A DNA stretch of 64,000 bases, from contig NZ_LGHK01000027.1 in the NCBI RefSeq assembly GCF_001908235.1, forward strand, positions 1 to 64,000, in the 5' to 3' direction. The position numbers and the translations under genes are program-made. Below, piece by piece: positions 35,559-45,503 of the stretch (position 1 is its first letter; each line of letters starts with the position of its first letter). The notes below the pieces were generated by a model that was not told the DNA's origin, made no database searches, and saw only the letters and a list, made by a program, of their open reading frames with translations. The DNA comes from Bradyrhizobium sp. NAS96.2 (GTDB lineage Bacteria > Pseudomonadota > Alphaproteobacteria > Rhizobiales > Xanthobacteraceae).

Positions 35559-37424
35559 ATGCTCTCCATCACTGACATCTCGGTCCGGATCGCCGGACGG
35601 CTGCTGATTGATCATAGTTCCGTGCAAATTGTGCCCGGAGCCCGCGTCGGATTTGTCGGCCGCAACGGCGTCGGCAAATCGACGCTGTTTCATGCCATTC
35701 GGGGCGACCTCCCGACCGAGAGCGGCAGCATCGCGCTGCCGCCGCGCTGGCGGATCGGCAGCCTGGCGCAGGAAGCACCCGACGGGCCGGAAAGCCTGAT
35801 CAACGTCGTGCTGAAGGCCGACCTCGAGCGCGACGCGCTGCTGCGCGAGGCCGAGACCGCGCACGACCCGCATCGGATCGCCGAGATCCAGACCCGGCTG
35901 GTCGACATCGACGCCCACTCCGCCCCTGCCCGCGCTGCGGCGATCCTCTCCGGCCTCGGCTTCTCGACCGCGGACCAGGCGCGGCCCTGCGCGGAATTTT
36001 CCGGCGGCTGGCGCATGCGCGTCGCGCTGGCGGCGACGCTGTTCTCCGCGCCCGACCTGCTGCTGCTGGACGAGCCGACCAACTATCTCGATCTCGAAGG
36101 CACGTTGTGGCTCGAGAACCACCTCGCCAACTATCCGCGCACGGTGATCGTGATCAGCCACGACCGCGATCTCCTGGACACCTCGGTCGATCAGATCCTG
36201 CACCTCGATCGCGGCAGGCTGACGCTCTACAAGGGCACCTATTCCTCCTTCGAGGAACAGCGCGCCGCGCGCGAATTGCTCGACGCCAAGCACGCCAAGC
36301 GGCAGGCCGATGAGCGCAAGCGCCTGCAGGACTTCGTCGACCGCTTCAAGGCCAAGGCCTCCAAGGCGCGGCAGGCGCAGTCGCGCGTGAAAATGCTGGA
36401 GCGGATGAAGCCGATCACCGCACTGGTGACCCAGGACGTTCACGAGATCTCCTTCCCGACACCGGAGAAGCTGCTGTCGCCGCCGATCATTGCGGTCGAT
36501 GATGTCTCGGTCGGCTACGAGCCGGGCAAGCCTGTGCTCAACCGCGTCACGCTGCGCATCGATACCGACGACCGCATCGCGCTGCTCGGCTCCAACGGCA
36601 ACGGCAAGTCGACGCTGGTCAAGCTGCTGGCGGGCAAGCTCGCGCCGTTCTCGGGCAGGATCACAAAGGCGGATAAGCTGTCGGTCGGCTATTTCGCCCA
36701 GCACCAGGTCGACGAGCTCAATCTCGACGGCTCGCCCTATGATCACATCCGCAAGCTGATGCCCGAGACACCGGAGAGCAAGGTGCGCGCCCGCGTCGGC
36801 GCGATCGGCTTCTCCGGCAAGGCCGGCGACACGCTGGTGAAGAGCCTGTCGGGCGGCGAGAAGGCGCGGCTGCTGCTCGGGCTTGCGACGTTCTACGGCC
36901 CCAACATGATCATCCTGGACGAGCCGACCAACCATCTCGACATCGACAGCCGCGCGGCACTGGCGGAGGCGATCAACGAATTCCCCGGCGCCATCATCAT
37001 GGTCTCGCACGATCGCTATCTGATCGAGGCCTGCGCCGACCGGTTGTGGGTCGTGGCGAACCAGACCGTCACGGCCTATGACGGCGATCTCGACGAATAT
37101 CGCCGCATGATCCTCTCGGCCAATGACGGACGGACGGCCTCACGCGAGCGCGCCAGGGAGATCGCCGCAAAGCCCGAGCGCATTCGCAATGAAAGGCGCG
37201 TTTCACCCCGACAGCGGATCGCGCAAGCCGAGAGCGAGATCGAGCGCATCAACGGCATCATCGCCAAGATCGATACCGCGCTCGCGCTGCCCGATATCTT
37301 CACCCGCGATCCCAAGCAGGCCGCACAGCTGACCAAGGCGCGCGCCGGCGCCGAGAGCGCGCTGCAACGCGCCGAGGAAGAATGGCTGGACGCCAGCGCC
37401 GAACTCGACGAGGCCGCGAACTAG
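35559..37424 (+). CDS. ABC-F family ATPase (translation factor type)
   Basis: A soluble protein of 621 residues with two ABC domains and no membrane part. ABC-F proteins act on the ribosome, at the E site in EttA-like members. The first domain has Walker A GRNGVGKST (about 34-42), signature SGGWRMR and Walker B LLLLDEPTNYLDL. A charged helical P-site linker (about 225-290, rich in Lys/Arg/Gln) follows, then the second domain with GSNGNGKST, LSGGEKARLL and MIILDEPTNHLDI. The C-terminus is a coiled-coil-like extension (about 540-621). The length and tail resemble the Uup/YheS group, but the subfamily is not certain. Confidence 0.93.
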   Translation: MLSITDISVRIAGRLLIDHSSVQIVPGARVGFVGRNGVGKSTLFHAIRGDLPTESGSIALPPRWRIGSLAQEAPDGPESLINVVLKADLERDALLREAETAHDPHRIAEIQTRLVDIDAHSAPARAAAILSGLGFSTADQARPCAEFSGGWRMRVALAATLFSAPDLLLLDEPTNYLDLEGTLWLENHLANYPRTVIVISHDRDLLDTSVDQILHLDRGRLTLYKGTYSSFEEQRAARELLDAKHAKRQADERKRLQDFVDRFKAKASKARQAQSRVKMLERMKPITALVTQDVHEISFPTPEKLLSPPIIAVDDVSVGYEPGKPVLNRVTLRIDTDDRIALLGSNGNGKSTLVKLLAGKLAPFSGRITKADKLSVGYFAQHQVDELNLDGSPYDHIRKLMPETPESKVRARVGAIGFSGKAGDTLVKSLSGGEKARLLLGLATFYGPNMIILDEPTNHLDIDSRAALAEAINEFPGAIIMVSHDRYLIEACADRLWVVANQTVTAYDGDLDEYRRMILSANDGRTASRERAREIAAKPERIRNERRVSPRQRIAQAESEIERINGIIAKIDTALALPDIFTRDPKQAAQLTKARAGAESALQRAEEEWLDASAELDEAAN

Positions 37425-37456
37425 ATTTGATCCACCGCGCGGAGCCGCATGTTCGG

Positions 37457-37591
37457 TGTCGTCCCTGCGAAAGCAGGGACCCATAACCACAGATGGTCAT
37501 TGTTGCGCGATCGCCGAACGACGAGTCCGCATCCGCCGCGGAGTATCGGTCCCTGCTCCCGTGCGCAATTGCGCACTCGGCAGGGACGACG
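37457..37591. repeat. Palindromic repeat, GTCGTCCCTGC family
   Basis: Outer ends TGTCGTCCCTGC and GCAGGGACGACG are inverted. The left end also has its own hairpin (GTCCCTGC-GAAA-GCAGGGAC) followed by CCATAACCAC, as in the element at 23889. An internal 16-base palindrome GTGCGCAATTGCGCAC lies at 37561-37576. It fills most of the gap between the ABC-F gene and the convergent lipoprotein gene. Confidence 0.8.
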
Positions 37592-37675
37592 TGTGGAGGG
37601 AGCCGTGGGCTCCCATTCGTCTGGTGTCATGCCCGCGCGTGCAGGCCATCGACCTGCTGCTGCGGCAAAAATGCC

Positions 37676-38218
37676 CTAACCGTGCGCGGTCTTTTTCTTC
37701 TTCGGCTTCGCGACCTTCGGCTCCGGCACAGGATCCGGACCACGCTCGACCGACGTCAGGCGTCCCGACGTGAAGGTGTAGATACCGGCGCGCGCGCCGC
37801 GCGACCAGGTCACCACCGCGACGCGCTCACCGCCCGTCCCACTGGACAGGTTCACGCTGTCGGGGGCGCCGATGCCGCGCACGACGTCACATTCGGTATG
37901 GCCGAGTGCGACATTGCCGCCGGTCGGCTGCGGCGGCGGGGCACCGGGAGCCTGCGCGTTCGCATCGGCAGCCCCCGGTGGCGGCGCCATGCCTGGACAG
38001 CTGCCGTCGGCACTGACGAGGTCGTCGTTGGTCACCGGCTTGTCCGGCGTCAGCGGCGGCGATTCGATCGAGATGTTGCGGATGAACACCCGCCCGGGCC
38101 GCGAGAACCAGTCTGCATCGCGCGAGAAAATGTCGGATGCGCTCGAGCAACCGGCAAGGCCAGGTGCAAGCACCAGCAGGGCCAGCAGCGACTTCCGAGT
38201 GAATGTTCCGTCTCGCAC
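37676..38218 (-). CDS. Putative lipoprotein of unknown function
   Basis: About 180 residues with a lipoprotein signal sequence: a basic start, a hydrophobic run LLALLVLAPGLAG, and the lipobox LAGC (Cys at about 24). The mature part has a Pro/Ala-rich linker (PPPGAADANAQAPGAPPPQP) and a C-terminal domain with HTECDVVRGIGAPDSVNL and a strand pair VAVVTWSRGARAGIYTFTSG. This could be a BamE/OmlA-like fold, a guess only. The C-terminus is a lysine-rich tail. The frame opens with TTG at 38227, only two bases after AGGAG; the GTG at 38218 is a better-placed start, but neither is certain. Confidence 0.65.
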   Translation of the reverse strand: MRDGTFTRKSLLALLVLAPGLAGCSSASDIFSRDADWFSRPGRVFIRNISIESPPLTPDKPVTNDDLVSADGSCPGMAPPPGAADANAQAPGAPPPQPTGGNVALGHTECDVVRGIGAPDSVNLSSGTGGERVAVVTWSRGARAGIYTFTSGRLTSVERGPDPVPEPKVAKPKKKKTAHG

Positions 38219-38330
38219 GATCGACAAGGCTCCTAACCCCTATACCTAAGGGGTTGTCCGAACATCACTTTGCGGCATGACCGTGACCCGCCCCGGGAAA
38301 CGTCGAATTATCATTAATTTGTCGATATCG

Positions 38331-38783
38331 CTATTGGCGCCGCTGCCAGCGTCCCCGCTCGTCGGTCTGCCAATAGGTGACCTCGAAGCCCCGTGCCTTG
38401 CAGGCGGTCCAGCTCTCCCTGGCCGCGGCCACCGCGTCGGGATCGTCGCCGTTGAACACGAGGACCACCCGCTCGTAGCTGTCGCAGTCGGCCGGCAGCG
38501 CCGCGTTGTCGACCAGGAAGCGGACGTTGGCCCGGTTGGGATTGCCCTCCTCGATCGACAGAATGATCGGCTGGTCCTGCGCGTCGGCAACGCGCGCGCT
38601 TGCGTGCGGCAGGAACGAATCGTCGCTGTAGGTCCACAGATGTGCGTCGAGCGTCTCGGCGCGCTCCTGCGACGTTGATTGCACGACCACGCGCCAGCCG
38701 CGCTCGAGTGACTTCTCAAGCAGCGGCGGCAACACGCTCTCCAGCGTCATGTTCTGCAGATGGTAGAACAGAACCTCGGTCAT
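38331..38783 (-). CDS. holC: DNA polymerase III subunit chi
   Basis: A 150-residue protein of the HolC family. It links the clamp loader (through psi where present) to single-stranded-DNA-binding protein at the replication fork. The opening EVLFYHLQNMTLESVLPPLL (about 3-22) and LWTYSDDSFLPHASA (about 49-63) are the conserved segments of the family, and the C-terminal FEVTYWQTDERGRWQ is typical of alphaproteobacterial members. It lies 15 bases downstream of pepA on the same strand, as in many alphaproteobacteria, and is probably cotranscribed with it. Confidence 0.9.
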   Translation of the reverse strand: MTEVLFYHLQNMTLESVLPPLLEKSLERGWRVVVQSTSQERAETLDAHLWTYSDDSFLPHASARVADAQDQPIILSIEEGNPNRANVRFLVDNAALPADCDSYERVVLVFNGDDPDAVAAARESWTACKARGFEVTYWQTDERGRWQRRQ

Positions 38784-38798
38784 GCGACGGCTGACACT

Positions 38799-40301
38799 CT
38801 ACTTCTTGGCTTCGTAATAATCGGAGACGAGCCGCTCGAGCAGCCGGACGCCGTAACCTGAACCCCAGCTCTGGTTGATCTCGGTCTTCGGCGCGCCCAT
38901 CGCCGTGCCGGCAATGTCGAGATGGGCCCAGGGCGTGCCGTCGACGAAGCGCTGCAGGAATTGCGCGGCCGTGATCGAGCCGCCATTGCGCCCGCCGGTG
39001 TTCTTCATGTCGGCGAATTGCGAGTCGATCTGCTTGTCGTATTCGGGACCGAGCGGCATGCGCCACACCTTCTCCCCGGTCTCGAGGCCGACCTTCGCGA
39101 GACGCTCGGCGAGTTCGTCATTGTTGGAGAACATGCCGGCGTGATCGGTGCCGAGCGCGACCATGATCGCGCCGGTCAGCGTCGCGAGATCGACCATGAA
39201 CTTCGGTTTGCACTTCTTGGCGACGTACCAGAGCACGTCGGCGAGCACGAGGCGCCCCTCGGCATCGGTGTTGATGATTTCGATGGTCTGGCCGGACATC
39301 GAGGTGACGATGTCGCCGGGACGCTGTGCATTGCCGTCGGGCATGTTCTCGACGAGGCCGATGGCGCCGACTGCGTTGACGCGGGCCTTGCGCGCCGCGA
39401 GCGCGTGCATCAGCCCGACCACGCAGGCCGCGCCGCCCATGTCACCCTTCATATCCTCCATGCCGCCGGCCGACTTGATCGAGATACCGCCGGTGTCGAA
39501 ACAGACGCCCTTGCCGACGAACGCGACCGGCGCCTCGCTCTTCTTGCCGCCGTTCCAGCGCATGATCACGGTGCGGCTGGGCCGTACCGAGCCCTGCCCG
39601 ACGCCGAGCAGCGCACCCATGCCAAGCTTGGTCATCGCCTTGACGTCGAGGACCTCGACGGTGACGCCGAGCTTGCGGAGCTGGCTGGCGCGGCGCGCGA
39701 ACTCCTCGGGGTACAGCACGTTCGGCGGCTCGTTGACGAGCTCACGCGCCAGATTGACGCCATCGACGATCGACGATTCGGGCGCAAACGCCTTCTTCGC
39801 AGACGCGACGTCGTCGACCGCGATGGAGACCTCGGCCCGCACGGCGCCGTCCTCGCCGTCCTTCTTCTTGGTCTTGTAGCGGTCGAACTTGTAGGCGCGC
39901 AGGCGGATGCCGGTGGCAATCGTGGCCGCCTGGGCGGCGGTCATTGCAGCATCGGGCAGTTCCGCGAGGACGGTCATCGCGACGCTGCCGGCATTGAGCT
40001 TGCCGGCCACCACGCCGCCGAATTTGAGAAGATCCTTCTCCTTGAGGTCGGCCGCCTTGCCGGTGCCGATCACGATCAGCCGGTCAACCTTGATTCCCTC
40101 CGGCGCCAGGATGTCCAGGGCCGCCCCGCTCTTACCCTTGAACTGGTTGGCGGCGGCGGCCCGTTTGACCGTCTCCGCGGCGGCTCCCAGCGCCTTCCTT
40201 GTGGCAGCCCCCAGCTTCAATTGCTCGTCGCAAAAGGCGACCAGGATGCCGCGAGCGGACGCGGAGAATGGGACAAAGCCGACCTTGACGGCGTCGGACA
40301 T
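38799..40301 (-). CDS. pepA: Leucyl aminopeptidase
   Basis: Cytosolic M17 metallo-aminopeptidase with two divalent metals, which removes N-terminal residues from peptides. The 500-residue length is standard. The M17 signature [16 protein letters not shown] (about 339-354) with its metal ligands and catalytic Arg is present, as are [20 protein letters not shown] (about 264-283) and [16 protein letters not shown]. The N-terminal ~160 residues form the variable macro-like domain. In enteric bacteria PepA also binds DNA; nothing here shows that. It is divergent from lptF, with a CtrA box between them, and holC follows. Confidence 0.96.
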   Translation of the reverse strand: MSDAVKVGFVPFSASARGILVAFCDEQLKLGAATRKALGAAAETVKRAAAANQFKGKSGAALDILAPEGIKVDRLIVIGTGKAADLKEKDLLKFGGVVAGKLNAGSVAMTVLAELPDAAMTAAQAATIATGIRLRAYKFDRYKTKKKDGEDGAVRAEVSIAVDDVASAKKAFAPESSIVDGVNLARELVNEPPNVLYPEEFARRASQLRKLGVTVEVLDVKAMTKLGMGALLGVGQGSVRPSRTVIMRWNGGKKSEAPVAFVGKGVCFDTGGISIKSAGGMEDMKGDMGGAACVVGLMHALAARKARVNAVGAIGLVENMPDGNAQRPGDIVTSMSGQTIEIINTDAEGRLVLADVLWYVAKKCKPKFMVDLATLTGAIMVALGTDHAGMFSNNDELAERLAKVGLETGEKVWRMPLGPEYDKQIDSQFADMKNTGGRNGGSITAAQFLQRFVDGTPWAHLDIAGTAMGAPKTEINQSWGSGYGVRLLERLVSDYYEAKK

Positions 40302-40479
40302 AGGAAAATCCTCCAGAACTCAGGGTGTTGCTCGGACCTGAGACGGTCCTTCCGGCACGCGGGGTGAGCATTGCGATGGCGGTCCGGAACGCCCCGGACC
40401 GGGCTTGTGACACACTATGACCTGCCGGCTGCGCCGCTGCCAAGCGCGGGAGTGGCCGGAAGGCCACAAAAGCGATTAA

Positions 40480-40494
40480 TTAACCATAAATTAA
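40480..40494. promoter_or_regulatory. CtrA-type binding site TTAA-N7-TTAA
   Basis: TTAACCATAAATTAA is an exact match to the CtrA consensus TTAA-N7-TTAA and includes the strong half-site TTAACCAT. It lies midway in the 369-base divergent region, about 177 bases before lptF and 179 before pepA. Nothing else in 40302-40670 is supportable as a gene. Confidence 0.6.
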
Positions 40495-40670
40495 GCGTGC
40501 CTTGGCCCGGCCATTTTGTTGACGGATCAAAGGGATGGTAGTGAGAGTGTGAACAGAGAGTGAGCCGGACGGGTCCGCGGCTCGACCATAGGGGAACCCG
40601 GGTTGACGGGATTGGTCGAAAGCCGTGCGTTTGGTTGCGCCAAGGGGGACGTAGGGGTCGTGCGGTAGCG

Positions 40671-41837
40671 ATGGGGTCGGTCGACAAGTACATCTTCAAA
40701 ACGACGCTGGCGTCGTTTGCGCTTGTCCTGGTCAGCCTCACCGGGGTGATCTGGATTACCCAGGCGTTGCGCGGCATCGACCTGATGACCAGCCAGGGTC
40801 AGACCATCCTCACCTTCCTCGGCATCACCGGCCTCGTGATCCCTGCCCTCGTCCTGATCATCGCCCCGATCGCGCTGATGATCGCGATCTCGCACACGCT
40901 GAACAAGCTCGCGACCGATTCCGAAATCATCGTCATGAACGCGGCCGGCTTCTCGCCGTTCCGGCTGTTCTACCCATTCTTCTACGCCACCTGCGTGGTG
41001 GCGGCACTGGTCGCCTTCATCGGCGCCTATCTCGCGCCCGACGGCATGCGCCGGATCAAGCAGTGGGATGCCGAGATCACCGCCGACGTCCTGACCAACA
41101 TCCTGCAGCCCGGCCGCTTCGCCCAGCTCGACCAGAACCTGACGATTCGGATCCGCGAGCGCCTGCCCGGCGGCGTGCTCGGCGGCGTTTTCGTCGACGA
41201 TCGCCGCGATCCGCAGCAGCGCGTCACCATCGTCGCCGATCACGGCACCGTGCTCAAGAACGAGAGCGGCTCGTATCTTGTGCTGGAGGACGGCAATCTC
41301 GAGCGATTCGAAGTCGGCAAGCGCGATCCGACGCTGGTGGTGTTTCAGCGCTACGCGTTCGACATGTCGAAATTCTCGCAAGGGCGCGACGTCACGCTCG
41401 GAATTCGCGAGCGTTACCTCTGGGAGCTGATGTGGCCGGACGAGAACGATCAGACCTATCAGCAGCTGTCAGGCCAATTCTTCGCGGAGCTGCATGATCG
41501 CTTCATGGCACCGCTCTATCCGTTCGCGTTCGCGGCGCTCACCTTTGCCTTCCTCGGCGCGCCGCGCACCACGCGCCAGAGCCGCAACTTCTCGATCGGC
41601 GGCTCGGTATTTGCGGTGTTCGGCCTGCGCATGGTCGGATTCGCCTGCTCGGTGGTCGCGGTGAAAACGCCGATCGCAGCGCTCGTGCAATATCTGATGC
41701 TGTTCGGCGGCATCGGCGTCGGCCTCTGGATGATCATCGGCGGCGTGGTCGTCGAGCCGCCGCCGCGGCTGATGGAAGCGATCAACAGGAACAACGAGCG
41801 CATTGCGCGCCTCTTCCGAAGGCCGGCAACCGCATGA
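40671..41837 (+). CDS. lptF: LPS export system permease LptF
   Basis: Inner-membrane subunit of the LptB2FG transporter that extracts lipopolysaccharide for transfer across the periplasm. The 388-residue protein has the YjgP/YjgQ layout: three N-terminal helices (from about 12, with PALVLIIAPIALMIAISHTL), a periplasmic beta-jellyroll region (about 120-280), and three C-terminal helices. The ATG at 40671 (MGSVDKYIFKTTLASF) is chosen because family proteins begin there; the frame is open upstream to 40560 without family-like sequence. It overlaps lptG by four bases (ATGA). Confidence 0.94.
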   Translation: MGSVDKYIFKTTLASFALVLVSLTGVIWITQALRGIDLMTSQGQTILTFLGITGLVIPALVLIIAPIALMIAISHTLNKLATDSEIIVMNAAGFSPFRLFYPFFYATCVVAALVAFIGAYLAPDGMRRIKQWDAEITADVLTNILQPGRFAQLDQNLTIRIRERLPGGVLGGVFVDDRRDPQQRVTIVADHGTVLKNESGSYLVLEDGNLERFEVGKRDPTLVVFQRYAFDMSKFSQGRDVTLGIRERYLWELMWPDENDQTYQQLSGQFFAELHDRFMAPLYPFAFAALTFAFLGAPRTTRQSRNFSIGGSVFAVFGLRMVGFACSVVAVKTPIAALVQYLMLFGGIGVGLWMIIGGVVVEPPPRLMEAINRNNERIARLFRRPATA

Positions 41838-42931
41838 GCATGGTCACAAATACGCTCGGCCGCTATTTCGCCGGCCGATTCGTGATCGCGGCAGTCGGCG
41901 TGTTCGCGGGCATCTTCGTGCTGCTCGTGCTGGTCGACTATATCGAGATGGTGCGCAAGACGTCCGGCCTGGTCGGCGCCTCCGCCATCACCGTCGCCGA
42001 GACCTCGCTGTTCCGCGTGCCGCAATTGCTCGAAAAGCTGATGCCGTTCTGCGTGCTGATTGGCGCGATGACCTGCTATCTCGCGTTGTCGCGGCGGCTG
42101 GAGCTCGTCGTGGCGCGCGCCGCCGGCGTCTCAGCCTGGCAATTCATCTCGCCGGCGCTGGCCAGCGCGATCGTGCTCGGCATCTTTGCGACCACCGCCT
42201 ACAATCCGGTGTCGGCCAATCTGCGCGAGCTCTCCAAACGGATGGAGGCCGAACTGTTCGGCTCTGCGCCGGGTGGCGGCATTCAGGACGCGTCGGGATT
42301 CTGGCTCAACCAGATCAATGACGAGGGCCAGGCGATCATCAATGCGGCGCGCAGCGAACAGCAGGGCGTGCGGCTGACCGGCCTCACGGTGTTCCGATTC
42401 GATACGGCGTTGCAGTTCAAGGAACGAATCGAGGCCCGCGAAGCAACGCTCGAAGAGGGCCGCTGGGTGTTCACGGGAGTACGCCGATACACCCTCGACA
42501 AGGCTCCGGTGGACCAGGACACCTTCTATTTGACCACCACCCTCACCCCGGCACAGGTGCGCAACAGTTTCTCCACCCCCGAAACTGTGTCCTTTTGGCA
42601 ACTGCCGAACTACATCCGCTCATCGGAGAGCTCTGGGTTCGCGACGGCTGGCTATCGCTTGCAGTATCACAAGCTCATCGCACAGCCATTTTTGCTGGCT
42701 GCGATGGTGATGTTGGCGGCTTCTGTGAGCCTCCGCTTCTTTCGGATGGGCGGCGTGCAGAAGATGGTTTTGAGTGGCGTGGGCGCAGGCTTTCTGCTCT
42801 ACGTGCTGTCGAAAGTAACTGAAGATTTGAGCAAGGCTGAGTTGATGCATCCCATCGCTGCGGCGTGGTTGCCCGTCGTCGTGGGTAGCCTCACCGGTTT
42901 CTTAGCCTTGCTGTACCAGGAGGACGGGTAG
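41834..42931 (+). CDS. lptG: LPS export system permease LptG
   Basis: Partner of LptF in the LptB2FG complex, 365 residues. It begins with the family pattern TLGRYFAGRFVIAAVGVFAG (about 6-25) and has VPQLLEKLMPFCVLIGAMTC (about 61-80). A periplasmic domain lies around residues 130-260, and three helices follow, ending in VVVGSLTGFLALLYQE. Its start overlaps lptF, and its stop overlaps the lptD GTG by one base, so the three genes are translationally coupled. The ATPase LptB is not in this window. Confidence 0.95.
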   Translation: MSMVTNTLGRYFAGRFVIAAVGVFAGIFVLLVLVDYIEMVRKTSGLVGASAITVAETSLFRVPQLLEKLMPFCVLIGAMTCYLALSRRLELVVARAAGVSAWQFISPALASAIVLGIFATTAYNPVSANLRELSKRMEAELFGSAPGGGIQDASGFWLNQINDEGQAIINAARSEQQGVRLTGLTVFRFDTALQFKERIEAREATLEEGRWVFTGVRRYTLDKAPVDQDTFYLTTTLTPAQVRNSFSTPETVSFWQLPNYIRSSESSGFATAGYRLQYHKLIAQPFLLAAMVMLAASVSLRFFRMGGVQKMVLSGVGAGFLLYVLSKVTEDLSKAELMHPIAAAWLPVVVGSLTGFLALLYQEDG

Positions 42932-45426
42932 TGGCTACTGTCGCCGCCCGCCAGTTGATGTCGCCTGCATTCGGGCGGCGCAGTGCCCTGCGCCCGCAAC
43001 GAAGCCGCATGGCCGCGTTTGGCGTTTCGATTTCCGCTCTCTTCGCCGCGTTCGTCGTGGTCAGCGCACTCGACGTCGTCACGTCGACGCCGGCTGCCGC
43101 GCAGGCGTTCACCTACAATCCGCGTCCGCCGAAGCCGGTCCGTCCGCCGGCCAAGAATGACGGGCAGATGCTCGTTCAGGCGACCGAGGTCGATTACGAC
43201 TACAACAACTCGCGCATCTCGGCGGTCGGCAACGTCCAGATGTTCTACAACGGCACCAGCGTCGAGGCCGACAAGGTCATCTACGACCAGAAGACCAAGC
43301 GTCTTCATGCCGAAGGCAACATCCGCATGACCGATGCGGAAGGCAAGATCACCTACGCCAACATCCTGGATCTCAGCGACGACTACCGCGATGGGTTCGT
43401 CGATTCGCTACGCGTCGATACTGAAGACCAGACCCGCATGGCGGCGACCCGCGCCGATCGGTCCAGCGGCAACTACACGGTGTTCGACAACGGCGTTTAT
43501 ACCGCCTGCGCACCCTGTAAGGATGATCCGAAGAAGCCGCCGCTCTGGCAGGTCAAGGGCGCGCGCATCATCCACAACCAGACCGAGAAGATGCTCTATT
43601 TCGAGAACGCCCAGCTCGAGTTCTTCGGCGTTCCGATGGCGTATCTGCCCTACTTCTCGACGCCCGATCCGACCGTGAAGCGCAAGAGCGGCTTCCTGAT
43701 GCCGGGCTTCACCAGCTACACGGCGTTCGGCTACGGCGTCGAAATCCCCTATTATTGGGCGATCGCGCCTGACATGGACGCGACCTTCAGTCCGCGCATC
43801 ACGTCCAAGCAGGGCGTGCTGCTGCAGACCGAATTCCGCCAACGCTTCGCGGACGGCTCCTATCAGATCCGGCTTTACGGCATCGACCAGCTCGACCAGA
43901 AGCAGTTTACCGGCCAGCCGGGCGACCGCCAGTTCCGCTGGGGCGTTGACACCAAGGGCCAGTTCGCGCTGAACGACAAATGGGTCTGGGGCTGGGACGG
44001 CGTCCTGCTGTCCGACTACTTCTTCATGTCCGACTACCGGCTCGCCCAGTACAAGGACCCGTTCGGATCGTTCCTGTCGCTGCCGACGGAAGCGATCTCG
44101 CAGCTCTATCTGACCGGGGTCGGCAACCGCAGCTTCTTCGATGCGCGCGCGATCTATTATCTCAGCTACTCGGGTAACCAGAACCAGGTTCCGGTGGTCG
44201 CGCCGGTGATCGACTACAACAACGTGATCAACCAGAATATCCTGGGCGGCGAGTTCAGCTACAAGATGAACTTCGTCAACCTGACCCGCGAAACCGCGGT
44301 GTTCGATCCGATCACGACGACTGCCAACACCAACAGCCTGTGCCTGACCACATCGGCCGATCCGATGGCGCGTACACCGTCGCAGTGCCTGCTGCGCGGC
44401 ATGCCGGGCACCTACACCCGCCTGACGGCCGAGGCGCAGTGGCGTAAATCGTACACCGACCCGTTCGGCCAGATCTGGACGCCATTTGCCAGCGTCCGCG
44501 CCGATGCGATCAACGCCGACATATCGAACCAGCCGGGCGTCTCCAACTACCTGCCGGTCGGCGACACCCAGACGGTCCGCCTGATGCCGACCGTCGGCCT
44601 CGAATACCGCTACCCCTTCATCAATGTGCAGCCGTGGGGCACGACCACCGTCGAGCCGATTGCGCAGGTCATCATCCGGCCCAACGAACCCAATGCCGGC
44701 AAGCTTCCGAACGAGGACGCGCAGAGCCTGGTGTTCGATACCAGCAACCTGTTCGCAGTCGACAAGTTCTCCGGCTACGACCGCGTCGAGGGCGGCAGCC
44801 GCGCCAATGTCGGCGTGCAGGCCACCACGCAGTTCGACCACGGCGGCGCCATCAAGGGGATGTTCGGACAGTCCTACCAGATGTTCGGGATGAACTCGTT
44901 CGCGGTCGCCGACGTCACCAACACCGGCATCGACTCCGGCCTGCAGAACCCGCGCTCGGACTACGTCGCAAGCCTCGCCTACTCGCCCAACCGCACCTAC
45001 ACCTTCAGCGTCCGCTCGCGGATGGATGAAGCGACCTGGAACATCAACCGGTTCGAGGCCACGGCGAGCGCGAATTTCGACCGCTGGTCGGTCGCCGTGA
45101 CGTATGGCGATTACGCGGCGCAGCCGGAACTCGGCTACCTGACGCGCCGCGAGGGCATCCTCACCAGCGGTTCGGTCAAGGTGGCCTCGAACTGGGTGGT
45201 TCAAGGCGCGGCGCGCTGGGATCTTGAAGCGAACAAGATCAACCAGTATGCCTTGGGCGCGGGCTATGTGGACGACTGCTTCGTGCTGGCTGCCAACTAC
45301 GTCACGTCCTATACCTACCAGGCCGGTTCGCAGCCGCCCGTCCTCAGCCACGCGATCATGTTCCAGATCGGGCTGCGGACGATCGCCCAGACCTCCACGA
45401 CCAGCAGTTCGGCTGGCATGCAGTAG
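42931..45426 (+). CDS. lptD: LPS-assembly outer-membrane protein LptD
   Basis: Outer-membrane beta-barrel that inserts LPS into the outer leaflet together with LptE. The 831-residue protein has an atypically long N-terminal region (start GTG, RRSALRPQRSRMAAFG) before the hydrophobic core of the signal peptide (about 28-55), with cleavage probably after AAAQA. The periplasmic OstA/jellyroll domain (about 75-220) has QATEVDYDYNNSRISAVGNV and LHAEGNIRMTDAEGKITYAN. The barrel has many alternating strands to the C-terminal IMFQIGLRTI. A Cys pair (CAPC) near residue 193 could form a disulfide as in E. coli. Confidence 0.95.
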   Translation: MATVAARQLMSPAFGRRSALRPQRSRMAAFGVSISALFAAFVVVSALDVVTSTPAAAQAFTYNPRPPKPVRPPAKNDGQMLVQATEVDYDYNNSRISAVGNVQMFYNGTSVEADKVIYDQKTKRLHAEGNIRMTDAEGKITYANILDLSDDYRDGFVDSLRVDTEDQTRMAATRADRSSGNYTVFDNGVYTACAPCKDDPKKPPLWQVKGARIIHNQTEKMLYFENAQLEFFGVPMAYLPYFSTPDPTVKRKSGFLMPGFTSYTAFGYGVEIPYYWAIAPDMDATFSPRITSKQGVLLQTEFRQRFADGSYQIRLYGIDQLDQKQFTGQPGDRQFRWGVDTKGQFALNDKWVWGWDGVLLSDYFFMSDYRLAQYKDPFGSFLSLPTEAISQLYLTGVGNRSFFDARAIYYLSYSGNQNQVPVVAPVIDYNNVINQNILGGEFSYKMNFVNLTRETAVFDPITTTANTNSLCLTTSADPMARTPSQCLLRGMPGTYTRLTAEAQWRKSYTDPFGQIWTPFASVRADAINADISNQPGVSNYLPVGDTQTVRLMPTVGLEYRYPFINVQPWGTTTVEPIAQVIIRPNEPNAGKLPNEDAQSLVFDTSNLFAVDKFSGYDRVEGGSRANVGVQATTQFDHGGAIKGMFGQSYQMFGMNSFAVADVTNTGIDSGLQNPRSDYVASLAYSPNRTYTFSVRSRMDEATWNINRFEATASANFDRWSVAVTYGDYAAQPELGYLTRREGILTSGSVKVASNWVVQGAARWDLEANKINQYALGAGYVDDCFVLAANYVTSYTYQAGSQPPVLSHAIMFQIGLRTIAQTSTTSSSAGMQ

Positions 45427-45503
45427 CAAGTGAGGGGCCTACCAGGGGGCTTGTATTGCCCGCGGGCCTGTGGCCCCGGCTTGAATTGGTTTAAACGGCA
45501 GAC

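Noticed and set aside
43408..45429. 673-codon minus-strand frame opposite lptD
   Set aside because: Shadow of the lptD frame; no start context or motifs.
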